From positions 1,364,001-1,428,000 of the forward strand of contig JADJEE010000012.1 in the NCBI GenBank assembly GCA_016709225.1: a stretch of DNA of 64,000 nucleotides. Reading direction: 5' to 3'. The notes under the pieces are model-generated. The model saw nothing but the letters and a program-made list of their open reading frames with translations. It did no database searches and was not told where the DNA came from. The stretch is from Deltaproteobacteria bacterium (GTDB lineage Bacteria; Myxococcota_A; Polyangia; Nannocystales; Nannocystaceae). This document shows positions 1-9,479 of the stretch, piece by piece (the stretch's first letter is position 1; the number at the start of each line of letters is the position of its first letter). Made by a program: the position numbers and the translations under genes.

Positions 1-229
1 GCGGTACGACGCCGGCGGCACCGAGGTCCGCGGCCAGCTGCTCGAGCTCCGTCGGCGATGGCGGCCCACCGGCGACCTGCAGCCCCGGCTCCTGCCACAC
101 GACCAGCTCGTCGTGGAACAGCGCGAAGACGCCGCAGTAGAACGCGATGAACAACGGCACCGCGAACAGCACGCCGATCCAACCGTGGAGCTCCCACTGC
201 ACCGCGTAGGCGCGCGGCGACAGCTTCAC
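1..229 (-). CDS. PepSY-associated TM protein, partial (runs off left edge)
   Basis: Only the first ~76 residues are present; the gene continues beyond base 1. The start is GTG at 229, overlapping the TGA of the preceding gene as GTGA, which implies translational coupling. The N-terminus has the layout of PepSY-associated membrane proteins: a short basic head, an amphipathic 'WELHGWIG' stretch, then a hydrophobic helix (roughly residues 17-36) ending in 'FALFHDELVVW'. Such proteins (PiuB-like) commonly accompany TonB-dependent siderophore receptors and are thought to help reduce or handle imported iron. It is the third gene of a leftward chain divergent from the TonB receptor, which fits that role. 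The family call rests on a fragment plus context. Confidence 0.7.
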   Translation of the reverse strand, partial: MKLSPRAYAVQWELHGWIGVLFAVPLFIAFYCGVFALFHDELVVWQEPGLQVAGGPPSPTELEQLAADLGAAGVVP

Positions 230-492
230 GTCTCACCCCCGAACACCAACGACACCGCGACGGCGATGGCCGCACCGCACCAGGCCCACGCCCTCGCGCC
301 GCTGCTGCACAGCGGCAGTGCGAGCACCAGGCCCACCCACGCCCACAGCATCGCGTGGGCGCCGATGGGAAAGCGGACCGGGAGCGGCAGCGGCAACCGC
401 TCCACGAACGCGGCACCGATCGCGAAGGCGGTGAGCGGCGCGCCGAGGATCACGGCGAGCCCGCGCGCAGGCGACCGCACGCGCGTCGTCAT
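226..492 (-). CDS. Small integral membrane protein, DUF3649-like (iron-locus companion)
   Basis: An 88-residue protein with three predicted membrane segments and little else. It starts at ATG 492, which overlaps the stop of the upstream gene (ATGA), and its own stop overlaps the next start (GTGA), so it is the middle of a tightly coupled three-gene chain. Small hydrophobic proteins of this size (DUF3649 and DUF3325 types) are regularly found between TonB receptors and PepSY proteins in proteobacteria. The family name is inferred from length, helix pattern and neighbours, not from a motif I can verify. Longer upstream in-frame sequence is basic and Arg-rich and overlaps the previous gene, so it was not taken as coding. 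Confidence 0.55.
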   Translation of the reverse strand: MTTRVRSPARGLAVILGAPLTAFAIGAAFVERLPLPLPVRFPIGAHAMLWAWVGLVLALPLCSSGARAWAWCGAAIAVAVSLVFGGET

Positions 493-785
493 TGCAACCC
501 CCTCGGAGCGCAACACGACACCGCCGCCACCACCCACGACGACCACGCGAGACGCGACGCCAACGACGGCCGCGCTGCCAACACGCACACCGACGAGCAC
601 GCCGCTGCCATCAAGGCGACGAGCGAGAGCACCGCACCTTCGATGGCTTCGCTTGCGTACCCGACGACGAGCGCGAGTGCGGCCGACGAACTCGAGGCCA
701 GCGCGCGCACGCGCGTCGACCACCGCGGACACGCTGCGGCCGCGACCGCCGCAACCGCGAGCGGGAGGATGGAGAGCGTCGTCAC
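489..785 (-). CDS. Small membrane protein, DUF3325-like, first gene of leftward iron-locus chain
   Basis: A 98-residue protein with about three hydrophobic helices. GTG at 785 is chosen because GGAG lies a few bases upstream. The next upstream in-frame start (ATG 809) would put translation inside the AT-rich operator. It overlaps the following gene by ATGA. Size, hydrophobicity and position match the DUF3325 proteins that travel with TonB receptors and PepSY proteins, but I see no diagnostic motif, so the family is tentative. It is probably transcribed from the leftward half of the divergent promoter at 786-834 and repressed with the receptor when iron is plentiful. Confidence 0.5.
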   Translation of the reverse strand: MTTLSILPLAVAAVAAAACPRWSTRVRALASSSSAALALVVGYASEAIEGAVLSLVALMAAACSSVCVLAARPSLASRLAWSSWVVAAVSCCAPRGLQ

Positions 786-834
786 GGCTCCGACTCTACT
801 TGAAATCAATTTTCATTTTCAATACAAATCAGTC
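786..834. promoter_or_regulatory. Divergent promoters interleaved with a Fur-like operator
   Basis: The 49 bp between two divergent GTG starts are very AT-rich in a GC-rich genome. Rightward: TTGAAA (800-805), 18 bp, TACAAA (824-829). Leftward: TTGAAA (822-817), 18 bp, TAGAGT (798-793). The two -35 boxes sit inside an imperfect 21-bp palindrome, 801-821, with TGAAA/TTTCA ends and hexamers resembling the NATWAT units of a Fur box. One bound repressor would block both promoters. Function is inferred from sequence and from the TonB receptor next to it. Confidence 0.6.
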
Positions 835-3210
835 GTGACGACCGTCTACGCCGCGTTCGGCGCCGTGATCTGCCTGAGCCGGCTGGCGACGTCGGAGCCA
901 CCACCGCCGGGCGCCCCGGTCCTCGAGGAGGGCGCGGATGATGCCGAGCGCGACGATGCGAGCCTCGATCAGGGGCCGCGCGACGAACACGGCGACGGCG
1001 ACCCAGCGCACATCGGCGGCGACGATGCATCGCCCCCGAGCGACGTCGGCGAGCAACCGTCCCCACCGTCCCCGACGACCGAGAGTCGTGCGACCGCCAC
1101 GTCACCCGACACGCCGACGCCGACGCGCGGGCCCATCGACGACGCGACCGAGGTGACGCCCGCCGCCGCGACGACGGATGAAGGAGCGCGACACGTAGTC
1201 GTGCGATCGCCAGCCGACGAGATGATGGGGTCCGCCGAGGCTGTCGAGGTCGTCGACCTCGCGGCGGCGCAGCGGCAGACCGCGGACCTCGGCCAGGTGC
1301 TCTCGCGTAGCCGCGGCGTGATGTTGCGACGCGCCGGCGGACTCGGCAGCAGCTCCGACTTCGCCCTCGGCGGCCTCGGTGGCGCGCAGGTACCGTTCTT
1401 CGTCGACGGCGTCCCGATCGAGTTCTCCGGCTTTGCACTCGACCCCGCCAACATTCCCGTGGGGCTGGTCGACAGGGTCGAGATCTACCGCGGCGTCGTG
1501 CCCATTCGCTTCGGCGCCGACGCGCTGGGCGGCGCCGTGAACCTCGCTCGCGACCTGCGGATCTACGGCACGCGCAGTTCGGTCTCGTACCAGGGTGGTT
1601 CGTTCGACACGCACCGCCTGCTCGCGCAGAGCTCGACGCTACTCGAGGGACCCGGGCTCTACGCCGCAGCGTTTGGCTTCCTCGATCACAGCCGCAACGA
1701 CTACCGCATCGACGTCGAGGTCGGCCAGCCCGATGGCAGTCTGGTTGCGACGACGCTCCAGCGACGCCACGATCGCTACCTCGCGGGCGGCGGCGGCATC
1801 ACGCTCGGCGTCGTCGATCGCCGCTGGGCTGATCGCTTGCTGGTGACCGGCTTCGTCAGCGCGCTCGACAAGGAACTGCCGCACAACGTGGTGATGACGG
1901 TGCCCTACGGCGGCGCGAGCTGGGGCGAGATCCGCCCCGGCGCCAACCTGCGCTACGACAAGCAGCTGCCGCGCGATCTCGCAGTGTCGCTGACAGCCGC
2001 GTTCGCGCAGCGACGCATCCGCTTCACCGACACCGATCACTGCGTGTACGACTGGTACGGCCGCTGCGTGCTCGAGAAGACCACGGCCGGCGAACTCACT
2101 GCGATCGGCACCGATCAACGCATCATCCAGAACGGCGCCTACGGCAACCTCGGGCTGTCGTGGAGTCCAGGACGACACGCGCTGCGGCTTGTGATCGCTC
2201 CGGCTGGTTTCGGGCGACAGGGCAGCAACGCGCTCGCCAACGCCGACGCCCGCGATCCCCTCACCGCGCGCCGGCAGCTGTTCAACCTCGTGACTGGCCT
2301 CGAGTACCAGGTCGACGTGCTGCGCGAGCGGCTGCAGAGCGTCTCGTTCGTGAAGGACTACGTGCAGGCGGCCATCGCCGATCGCGTGGTGCCTGGCGCC
2401 GATGACTACCCGACGATGCGACGCGTCGACCACGAGCTCGGCGCGGGCCAGGCGCTGCGCTGGCGCTTCACAGACTGGGCTCAGGTGAAGGCATCGTATG
2501 AGTGGGCCACGCGGCTCCCGAGCGTCGACGAGCTGTTTGGCGACGGCGTCCTCGTCGAGCCCAACCTCGAGCTGCGACCGGAGCGCTCGCACAACTTCAA
2601 CCTCGGTGCGTCGGTGAACCGAACCACCCGCGCAGGACGGTGGTGGAGCGATGTGCTGACCTCGGCGCGACTGGTGCGTGACGCGATCGCGCCGATCCCC
2701 GAGGACAACCGCATCTCGTCGCAGAACGTGAACGACGCGCGCGCGCTGGCCGTCGATGCGGCGCTCGGCTGGACCTCGCCAGGCCGGTGGGTGACGATCG
2801 ACGGCAACGTCACCTTCGTCGACTACCGCAACGCGTCGGCGGACGGGCCGTTCGGTCCCTACGACGGCGACCGCATGCCGGCCCGCCCGTGGCTGTCGGC
2901 CAATGCCCACGGTCAGCTGTTGCTCACCGAGTTCGTCGCGACCGGCGACAGTCTCGCGCTCGACTGGACCACGCGCTACGTGCACGGGTTCTTCCGCGGC
3001 TGGGAGAGCGCCGGCACCACTGCGTTCAAGCAACGGGTGCCCCCGCAGGTGCTGCACGGCGTGGGGGTTTCCTACGTGGTCGCGCGGCGCCGCTGGGAGG
3101 TCGCGACGGCCCTCGCCGTGAGCAACCTGCTCGACGCGCGCGCCTTCGACTACGTCGGGGTCCAGCTGCCCGGCCGAGCATTTCAAGCTCGCGTCACGGT
3201 CGCGTTCTGA
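835..3210 (+). CDS. TonB-dependent outer-membrane receptor (probable siderophore/iron uptake)
   Basis: A 791-residue receptor, normal length for the family. A signal peptide is followed by a long acidic Pro/Thr/Asp-rich linker (about residues 25-120) that is unusual for the family and may be a periplasmic spacer. The plug domain starts near residue 123 and carries typical features: a residue run like 'LSRSRGVMLRRAGGLGSSS', then 'PFFVDGVPI', 'VDRVEIYRG' and 'PIRFGADALGGAVNL'. The rest is alternating barrel strands, with 'RLPSVDELFGDG' and a terminal Phe ('RVTVAF') as in other receptors. Start GTG 835 has no good Shine-Dalgarno, and a -10-like box ends 5 bp upstream, so the mRNA may be leaderless. 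The substrate cannot be told from sequence; the Fur-like operator and PepSY neighbour point to iron. Confidence 0.9.
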   Translation: MTTVYAAFGAVICLSRLATSEPPPPGAPVLEEGADDAERDDASLDQGPRDEHGDGDPAHIGGDDASPPSDVGEQPSPPSPTTESRATATSPDTPTPTRGPIDDATEVTPAAATTDEGARHVVVRSPADEMMGSAEAVEVVDLAAAQRQTADLGQVLSRSRGVMLRRAGGLGSSSDFALGGLGGAQVPFFVDGVPIEFSGFALDPANIPVGLVDRVEIYRGVVPIRFGADALGGAVNLARDLRIYGTRSSVSYQGGSFDTHRLLAQSSTLLEGPGLYAAAFGFLDHSRNDYRIDVEVGQPDGSLVATTLQRRHDRYLAGGGGITLGVVDRRWADRLLVTGFVSALDKELPHNVVMTVPYGGASWGEIRPGANLRYDKQLPRDLAVSLTAAFAQRRIRFTDTDHCVYDWYGRCVLEKTTAGELTAIGTDQRIIQNGAYGNLGLSWSPGRHALRLVIAPAGFGRQGSNALANADARDPLTARRQLFNLVTGLEYQVDVLRERLQSVSFVKDYVQAAIADRVVPGADDYPTMRRVDHELGAGQALRWRFTDWAQVKASYEWATRLPSVDELFGDGVLVEPNLELRPERSHNFNLGASVNRTTRAGRWWSDVLTSARLVRDAIAPIPEDNRISSQNVNDARALAVDAALGWTSPGRWVTIDGNVTFVDYRNASADGPFGPYDGDRMPARPWLSANAHGQLLLTEFVATGDSLALDWTTRYVHGFFRGWESAGTTAFKQRVPPQVLHGVGVSYVVARRRWEVATALAVSNLLDARAFDYVGVQLPGRAFQARVTVAF

Positions 3211-3240
3211 GCGCCACGTGGCATTTCTCGCCCGTTTTCG

Positions 3241-3274
3241 TTGATTTTGATTTTGATTTTCAATTTTATTTAAG
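3241..3274 (+). promoter_or_regulatory. AT-rich hexamer array, second Fur-like operator/promoter
   Basis: Three consecutive TTGATT hexamers (3241-3258) are followed by TTCAAT (3259-3264) and TTTATTTAAG. On the opposite strand this reads close to the operator at 801-822 (about 16 of 22 positions shared). The array resembles the repeated hexamers of extended Fur boxes. It lies between the receptor stop and the start of the lipoprotein gene at 3289 and would allow separate iron control of that gene. AAGG (3277-3280) serves as the Shine-Dalgarno. Confidence 0.5.
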
Positions 3275-3288
3275 TCAAGGTCCGGTCG

Positions 3289-4572
3289 ATGGCTCGACGA
3301 CACCAAGTCCCTCACGTCCTGTTCGCGATGCTCTCGACGACGCTTCCTTCGTGCGGCGAGGACAGCGATCCGAGCGCCGGCGCCACGGCCAGCGCGGCGG
3401 ATGACGCCGCCGGCGACGACTCGACCGGAGACGCTGGTGGCGACGTCGTCACCGGTCACGTGTTGGCCTCCGTGGTGATCACCGACACTGGCCGCACGAC
3501 CTACGTGCAAGTGGTGCCCGAGCTGAGTGGGCACATCACCAACGCCGCGGGCGTGGAGATCCCCGGCAACGGCGTGTTGTTGGTCTCGGGTCGCGACGTA
3601 CTCGTCGGCCTCGCGGAGGAGCCCACGTGGGTGAAGTACGGCGTCGCCGCCGACGGCACGCTGTCGGAGACCGGGCGCATGAGCTTGGCGAGCTACGGTC
3701 TCACCGCGGTCGACTACGGCAACACGCTGGTCGACGAGGACACGGCCGTCTCGATCTCCAGCGACGCACTGGCGGCGATCGTGTGGAACCCCAAGACCAT
3801 GACGATCACCGGCACGATCCCGCTGCCTCACCTCGCGCAGGCGGGCTTCGACCTCGAGAACTGGACCACCGCCGCCCACGACGGGCTGGTCTACGTGCCG
3901 GCACGGTGGGCCGACTGGGACAACGGCGTGATCCTGGGCCGCGTGGTGACCACCATCCTCGATCCCGCGTCGCTCGAGATCGTCGGCGTCGCAGAAGATG
4001 ACCGCTGCGCGAGCGGAGGCAACGTCGTCTTCGATGCGGACGGCTACGCGTACGTGATGGGCGATGGCCGCACCTACTCGGCGCAGATGTTCGCGAACGC
4101 AGCCGGCGAGCCCGCCCCCGAGAACTGCATCCTGCGCATCGCGCCGGGCGAGACCGACTTCGACGAGAGCTGGATGGTCACGGTGAAGAGCCTGACGGGC
4201 GGCCTCGAGTCGATCACCGAGCTCGCGACCGCAACCCAGGGCTCGGGCCACGCGATCGCGAAGATGTTCTACCCCGACGCGCTACCCGACGGCGTCGAGC
4301 CGATCGACTTCGAGTTCTGGAGCTACAACGCCCACCGCATGTGGCGGATCGAACTCGGCGAGTCACCCGTCGCGATGCCGGTGACCGACGCACCGCTGTC
4401 GGCGATCGGCTTCACCGGCGCGGCCTCGGGCGGCTTCTACTACCAAGGCGAGAGCGAGGATGGCGGCGGCACCACGACCGTCTACCGCATCGACCTCGCG
4501 GCCAACACGATGAGCCCGCTGTTCACGATGGACGGCTACTTCTACGGCACCTACCCGCTGCCGCCGGCGTGA
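3289..4572 (+). CDS. Iron-locus lipoprotein, probable beta-propeller
   Basis: A 427-residue exported lipoprotein. The lipobox LPSC gives Cys22, followed by a low-complexity Ser/Ala/Asp/Gly linker to about residue 50. The remainder is rich in short beta-strand/turn units with repeating 'V.NP.T..I.G.I' patterns and Gly-Asn turns, consistent with a seven-bladed propeller. Lipoproteins of this size lie beside TonB receptors in myxobacterial iron loci (for example MxcI-type proteins of myxochelin clusters); the resemblance is in size, export and context only. ATG 3289 is supported by AAGG 8 bp upstream. The Fur-like array directly upstream ties it to the receptor. It may bind or hand over the ligand at the cell surface, but this is inference. 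Confidence 0.65.
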   Translation: MARRHQVPHVLFAMLSTTLPSCGEDSDPSAGATASAADDAAGDDSTGDAGGDVVTGHVLASVVITDTGRTTYVQVVPELSGHITNAAGVEIPGNGVLLVSGRDVLVGLAEEPTWVKYGVAADGTLSETGRMSLASYGLTAVDYGNTLVDEDTAVSISSDALAAIVWNPKTMTITGTIPLPHLAQAGFDLENWTTAAHDGLVYVPARWADWDNGVILGRVVTTILDPASLEIVGVAEDDRCASGGNVVFDADGYAYVMGDGRTYSAQMFANAAGEPAPENCILRIAPGETDFDESWMVTVKSLTGGLESITELATATQGSGHAIAKMFYPDALPDGVEPIDFEFWSYNAHRMWRIELGESPVAMPVTDAPLSAIGFTGAASGGFYYQGESEDGGGTTTVYRIDLAANTMSPLFTMDGYFYGTYPLPPA

Positions 4573-4606
4573 AGAAGACTCGCACTGGCCCACCGCGGCG
4601 TCGAGT

Positions 4607-5989
<1,383 letters not shown>

Positions 5990-5999
5990 GTTCGGGCCT

Positions 6000-6671
6000 C
6001 TACGTCACGATCACGTGCGGCTGTTCGCGCTGGAACTCGGGCGAGCGCAGCGTGATGGTACGGCCCTCGAAGGTGACATCGAGCTCGAGCACGAGCCGGG
6101 CGCCATCGTCGGGCCCGAGCGCATCCTCGAGCTGGGCGCCCGCAGCGGCCCCGAGCTTGTACGAGACCTTGAGCTCGCGCGCGCGCGGCAGCGACTCGTT
6201 CCATGCGACGTAGCGGCCATCGTCGTTCCAAACGCTGGGCGCGCGCACCGCGAGCGTCGCGATCGCCTTGCCGTTGGCGGCCGTCGTGACCCGCGCTGCG
6301 GTCACGCGAAACGGCAGATCGCCGGCCCCATCGTGGGACAGCGCGAGCTGCACCGTCGACTGCGTGCACGGCTGCGACCAGCCGCGCCCATCGCCCGGCA
6401 ATGCAGCCCCCGGCGCGACATCACCCGCGGGACGCTCGCGCATGACGGGCTGCGCGGCGCTGGCCGGCATCGCGGCTGCCGGCGCGGCGTCGGCGGGTGC
6501 ATCGGGGCAGTCCTGCACGAGCTGGACCGAGGCGATCATCGCGCGCAGTTGCACACGCGGCGCCTCGACCTTCGGCGTCGGCGGCGGGGTCTCGCCCACG
6601 GGCGGCTCGTGGCCCGTACACGCGGCCAGCGCCGCGATCAGAGCCACCGTGAACGACGCAGACCTCGACAT
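6000..6671 (-). CDS. Hypothetical lipoprotein upstream of the diheme cytochrome
   Basis: A 223-residue protein with lipobox ALAAC after a short signal. ATG 6671 is chosen because GAGGTG lies about 6 bp upstream; an ATG 12 bp further upstream and a longer reading are possible. After a Pro/Ala-rich linker, the C-terminal ~110 residues look beta-rich ('PFRVTAARV', 'ARLVLELDVTFEGRTITL'), suggesting one Ig-like or sandwich domain. I recognise no family. The 10-nt spacing to the cytochrome gene suggests a shared envelope redox or surface function, but nothing in the protein proves it. Confidence 0.65.
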   Translation of the reverse strand: MSRSASFTVALIAALAACTGHEPPVGETPPPTPKVEAPRVQLRAMIASVQLVQDCPDAPADAAPAAAMPASAAQPVMRERPAGDVAPGAALPGDGRGWSQPCTQSTVQLALSHDGAGDLPFRVTAARVTTAANGKAIATLAVRAPSVWNDDGRYVAWNESLPRARELKVSYKLGAAAGAQLEDALGPDDGARLVLELDVTFEGRTITLRSPEFQREQPHVIVT

Positions 6672-6767
6672 GGCACCTCGCATGACCCAAGGTAACGCGT
6701 CGAGCGGCGCGATGGGTGTCCTGGAATAGCTCGACACCGCACCGACTACTCCGGCCCCAAGTCCACG

Positions 6768-7136
6768 ATGTCCCTGCTCGGCAATATCATCTGGTTGGTG
6801 TTCGGCGGCCTGCTCTCCGGACTAGCCTACATCGTGGTCGGACTGCTGCTGTGCCTGACGATCGTCGGCGCGCCCTTCGGTCTGCAGGCGATCAAGATCG
6901 GCGTCGCGACCTTCGCCCCGTTCGGCAAGCGCATCGTCGACCTCCCGGGTGCGAGCACCCCGCTGCGGTTCCTCGCGAACCTGCTGTGGCTGGTGTTCGT
7001 GGGCTGGGAGCTGGCGCTGGCCCACCTACTGTGGGCAGGTGTGCTCGCGCTGACCATCATCGGGCTGCCCTTCGCGATGCAGCACCTCAAGCTGGCGCCG
7101 CTGTCATTGATGCCGTTCGGTCGCGATCTTCGCTAG
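6768..7136 (+). CDS. yccF: YccF domain inner-membrane protein
   Basis: A 122-residue protein of usual YccF length with the duplicated family signature: each half has a membrane segment followed by 'L.IVGAPFGLQ..K' (residues ~30-42) or 'LTIIGLPFAMQHLKLA' (~95-110). Hydrophobic helices flank each motif. YccF proteins are small inner-membrane proteins without an established activity. It stands alone, diverging from the lipoprotein gene that starts at 6671. Its stop codon shares its last base with the left arm of the inverted-repeat element at 7136-7295. Confidence 0.9.
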   Translation: MSLLGNIIWLVFGGLLSGLAYIVVGLLLCLTIVGAPFGLQAIKIGVATFAPFGKRIVDLPGASTPLRFLANLLWLVFVGWELALAHLLWAGVLALTIIGLPFAMQHLKLAPLSLMPFGRDLR

Positions 7137-7295
7137 TACCTCGACACAGGATTGTGATGGGTCAGAACGCCGTCATGGCCGCGACTCCGCAAGGCGCCGT
7201 GCCGCCGGAATACCGGGCGTATTTCAAGGTGCGGCAACGCAGCGAGGCGCGGTCAGGGCGGTGTCATGGCCCTTCACAATCCTGTGTCGAGGTAC
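7136..7295. repeat. 160-bp element with 22-bp perfect terminal inverted repeats (MITE-like)
   Basis: The arms 7136-7157 and 7274-7295 are exact reverse complements over 22 bp and both end in the palindrome GTAC. Inside, two direct near-repeats of about 21 bp each begin GGTCAG and end GTCATGGCC (7160-7180 and 7251-7271). No open frame in it looks like a real protein. Size and architecture suit a small non-autonomous mobile element, or a large cruciform or transcript hairpin after yccF. The left arm starts at the last base of the yccF stop codon. Confidence 0.6.
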
Positions 7296-7346
7296 TCGTG
7301 GGCCGGGCCCTCGCGGCGGCGGCCCGACCTGCTACGCTGATCGTTC

Positions 7347-8129
7347 GTGCATGACGATGGTCTACAGCTGACGTGGAGCGTGCGCGAGCCAGGCGAGGAC
7401 GACGCCACCGCGACGCGGGTACTCGCAGATCTCTCGCGCTTCGCCCGTGAGGCCTGTACGGCCGCGTTCCCAGAGTCTGCCGGCTATTCGGTGGTGCACC
7501 AACGCCTCTCGGGCGCACTCGACGGCATGACCACGACCATCCGCCGCCACCGGTTCCACGGCATGGTCAGCGTGCAGCGGTTTTGTCGCTGCCACGGCGC
7601 GCCCAGCGAGGGCATCGAGTTCCGCGTCGTCGCGATCGGCCGCCATCAACCCGAGCAGGCGCTCGAGCCAGTGCCCAAGCGACCCGCGCGACACTGGGGC
7701 GTGGTCGGCTTCGTCGCCGGCGCGACCGGGATCGGCATCGCGGTCATGCACCTGCTGGGCATGCTCTCGACGTGGGGACAGCTCATGGCGTTGTTGCCGG
7801 CCTTGATGGCCTGGCGCATGGCGATGGCGATGCGACTGGCCGACGAACTGCGCCGCGACGCCCAACGCCAGGCGCTCGCGGCCGCGCCGGTCGACCCCCA
7901 GGAGCAGCAGGGCGATGCGCTGCGCTGGCAGCGGGTGCTCGATGCGCTCGCCGCCCAACGCGACGCGGTGGTCGAGCGCTTCCAGGCCACCGGTTTTCGC
8001 ACCCCCGGTGCTCTGCCTGGCACCATCGCAGCGTTCACGCCGCTGCCGATCGAACATCACGTGGTGCCGCGCGCGTTGCCGGTGCCCGATCTCGCGCTAC
8101 CTCCGCTCGGGCGCTCGACCGCGCTGTGA
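7347..8129 (+). CDS. Hypothetical protein with central transmembrane hairpin
   Basis: A 260-residue protein with no family I can name. Residues 1-110 are soluble and mixed alpha/beta. Two adjacent membrane segments lie around 118-138 and 142-162. A basic amphipathic helix follows, and the C-terminal tail is Pro/Leu-rich. The start is GTG 7347; a TGCTACGCT -10-like element ends 8 bp before it, so the mRNA may be leaderless. The last 33 bp overlap the convergent HTTM gene. It sits right after the inverted-repeat element, which could separate it from yccF transcription. Confidence 0.65.
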   Translation: MHDDGLQLTWSVREPGEDDATATRVLADLSRFAREACTAAFPESAGYSVVHQRLSGALDGMTTTIRRHRFHGMVSVQRFCRCHGAPSEGIEFRVVAIGRHQPEQALEPVPKRPARHWGVVGFVAGATGIGIAVMHLLGMLSTWGQLMALLPALMAWRMAMAMRLADELRRDAQRQALAAAPVDPQEQQGDALRWQRVLDALAAQRDAVVERFQATGFRTPGALPGTIAAFTPLPIEHHVVPRALPVPDLALPPLGRSTAL

Positions 8130-9020
8130 GCCCGATCGATCGCGCCAACGCGCAGCGACCCGCGCGAGCGGCTGCTCGAGCGAGAAGAACGGCGCATACG
8201 CGACGCCGAAGAGCTGGTAGGGGAACCCGATCCACATGAGCGCGACCACGCCGACGTGGAAGCCCCACGCCGCCGCGCACCACCACCGGCCCACGCGCGC
8301 GTGCAGCAGCGCCAGCGGTGCGCCGAGCTCGACCGCCAGCGAGACCGCGGCCAGCCCTACGAAGATGGCGCCGTAGGGCACCAACGCCACGCCGAGACCC
8401 GAGTAGGCGTCGCCGAGCTCGGCCTTGCGCAGGTTGTCGAACGCCACGAGATTCCGCAGCGTATCGCCCGTCACCCACCGCCAGCCCGACGCGCGCAGCT
8501 TGCTGACGCCGGCGATCGCATAGGTGACGACGGTGACGAGCGCCAACAGTCGGATCGGCGCGCCGTAGCGTGTCCGCGCCGCGCCGTCGACGGCGTCACC
8601 GCGTCGGCGGGCGTCGAGCGACCACGCATCGGCGGCGGGCGTGATCGCGAGCACACCGACGTGGAGCACCATCAGGTTCTCGGTGTGGAACACCATGCCC
8701 CAGGAGTTGCGGAAGCTCAGCAGCCACAGCAGCGCGAACGCGAACAGCGGCGCGCTCACGCGATGGCGCCAGCCCAGCACGAACGCGCCGCCGCCGACGA
8801 CGCTCACCACCAGCGCCGCGATCACCGGTGCGAGCGTGGGCGGTGCCGAGCTCCACGCGAGCGCACCGACGCCGCGGAACTGCCACGCAGGATGGCCCAC
8901 GGCCGTGACGAGCCCGACCGAACGGATCGCCACGTAGATCAGCGCCGCCGCGCCCATCACGATGCGCAGCGCCGCCAAGCGCTGCGGCGGCGCTGCCGGG
9001 AACAGCCGCTCGCCGATCAC
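8097..9020 (-). CDS. HTTM-domain membrane protein (vitamin K-dependent carboxylase-like)
   Basis: A 307-residue polytopic protein. The family pattern is clear in 'YAIAGVSKLRASGWRWVTGDTL', preceded by a helix with 'FRNSWGMVFHTENLMVLH' and followed by several further helices. HTTM proteins share the membrane fold of vitamin K-dependent gamma-glutamyl carboxylase, but most bacterial members have no known reaction. GTG 9020 overlaps the upstream stop as GTGA. It is the last gene of a leftward three-gene group with a 148-residue membrane protein and an alpha/alpha-toroid membrane protein, suggesting these proteins act together at the inner membrane. Whether it has carboxylase activity is unknown. 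Confidence 0.8.
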   Translation of the reverse strand: MIGERLFPAAPPQRLAALRIVMGAAALIYVAIRSVGLVTAVGHPAWQFRGVGALAWSSAPPTLAPVIAALVVSVVGGGAFVLGWRHRVSAPLFAFALLWLLSFRNSWGMVFHTENLMVLHVGVLAITPAADAWSLDARRRGDAVDGAARTRYGAPIRLLALVTVVTYAIAGVSKLRASGWRWVTGDTLRNLVAFDNLRKAELGDAYSGLGVALVPYGAIFVGLAAVSLAVELGAPLALLHARVGRWWCAAAWGFHVGVVALMWIGFPYQLFGVAYAPFFSLEQPLARVAARWRDRSGSQRGRAPERR

Positions 9021-9463
9021 GTCGCGCCCCCGGCAACCGGGCAGCTCGCGTGCAGCGTGCCGTCGAGTGGTCGACCGGTCTGCCAGTACGCGACGATGTC
9101 GTAGCGATCGGTGCGCACCTCGACCGCGACGAACTCGGTCGCGAGCGCGGCGTCGTCGTGCAAGGCCGCGGCCACGCGCGTGCAAAGGCGATCGGCGTGA
9201 TCGGAGCGCTTGCTCGCGATGCGGGCGCTCTGCGCGGCCTGCATGACCTCGAAGGTCCCGAGCAGGCGCGGTGGGAGTGGTCGCACCTCACCGCCCGCGG
9301 TGCGGCCGACCACGTGGGCGAGCCTCACGATGCGACCGCGATCCTCGGAGAACATCGGGTAGGTCGACAGCGGGAAGCCATCGCGGCCGTCGACGAGTGG
9401 CCACAGCAGCAGCGCCAGCAACACCGCGCCGACCAACCCCCACGCGACGTGCTCTCGCGACAT
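9017..9463 (-). CDS. Small membrane-anchored protein, partner of the HTTM protein
   Basis: A 148-residue protein with one N-terminal membrane anchor (about residues 6-24) and a soluble domain facing outward. An N-terminal 'PLSTYPMFSEDR' motif follows the anchor; such a 'YPMF' stretch is often seen in small proteins encoded beside HTTM genes. ATG 9463 has AGGG about 8 bp upstream and lies 16 nt after the toroid gene stop. The stop overlaps the HTTM start (GTGA). I assign no activity. The anchor plus tight coupling suggests it is a subunit or accessory of the HTTM protein. Confidence 0.7.
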   Translation of the reverse strand: MSREHVAWGLVGAVLLALLLWPLVDGRDGFPLSTYPMFSEDRGRIVRLAHVVGRTAGGEVRPLPPRLLGTFEVMQAAQSARIASKRSDHADRLCTRVAAALHDDAALATEFVAVEVRTDRYDIVAYWQTGRPLDGTLHASCPVAGGAT

Positions 9464-9479
9464 GGTGGATCGCCCTGCG

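Noticed and set aside
1639..4251. 870-residue open frame opposite the TonB receptor and lipoprotein
   Set aside because: Shadow of GC-rich codon usage; Arg/His/Val-rich composition, no motifs, and it spans two well-supported genes and the operator between them.
7160..7271. Small protein or transposase remnant within the inverted-repeat element
   Set aside because: The open frame runs through from flanking DNA and has no transposase motif.
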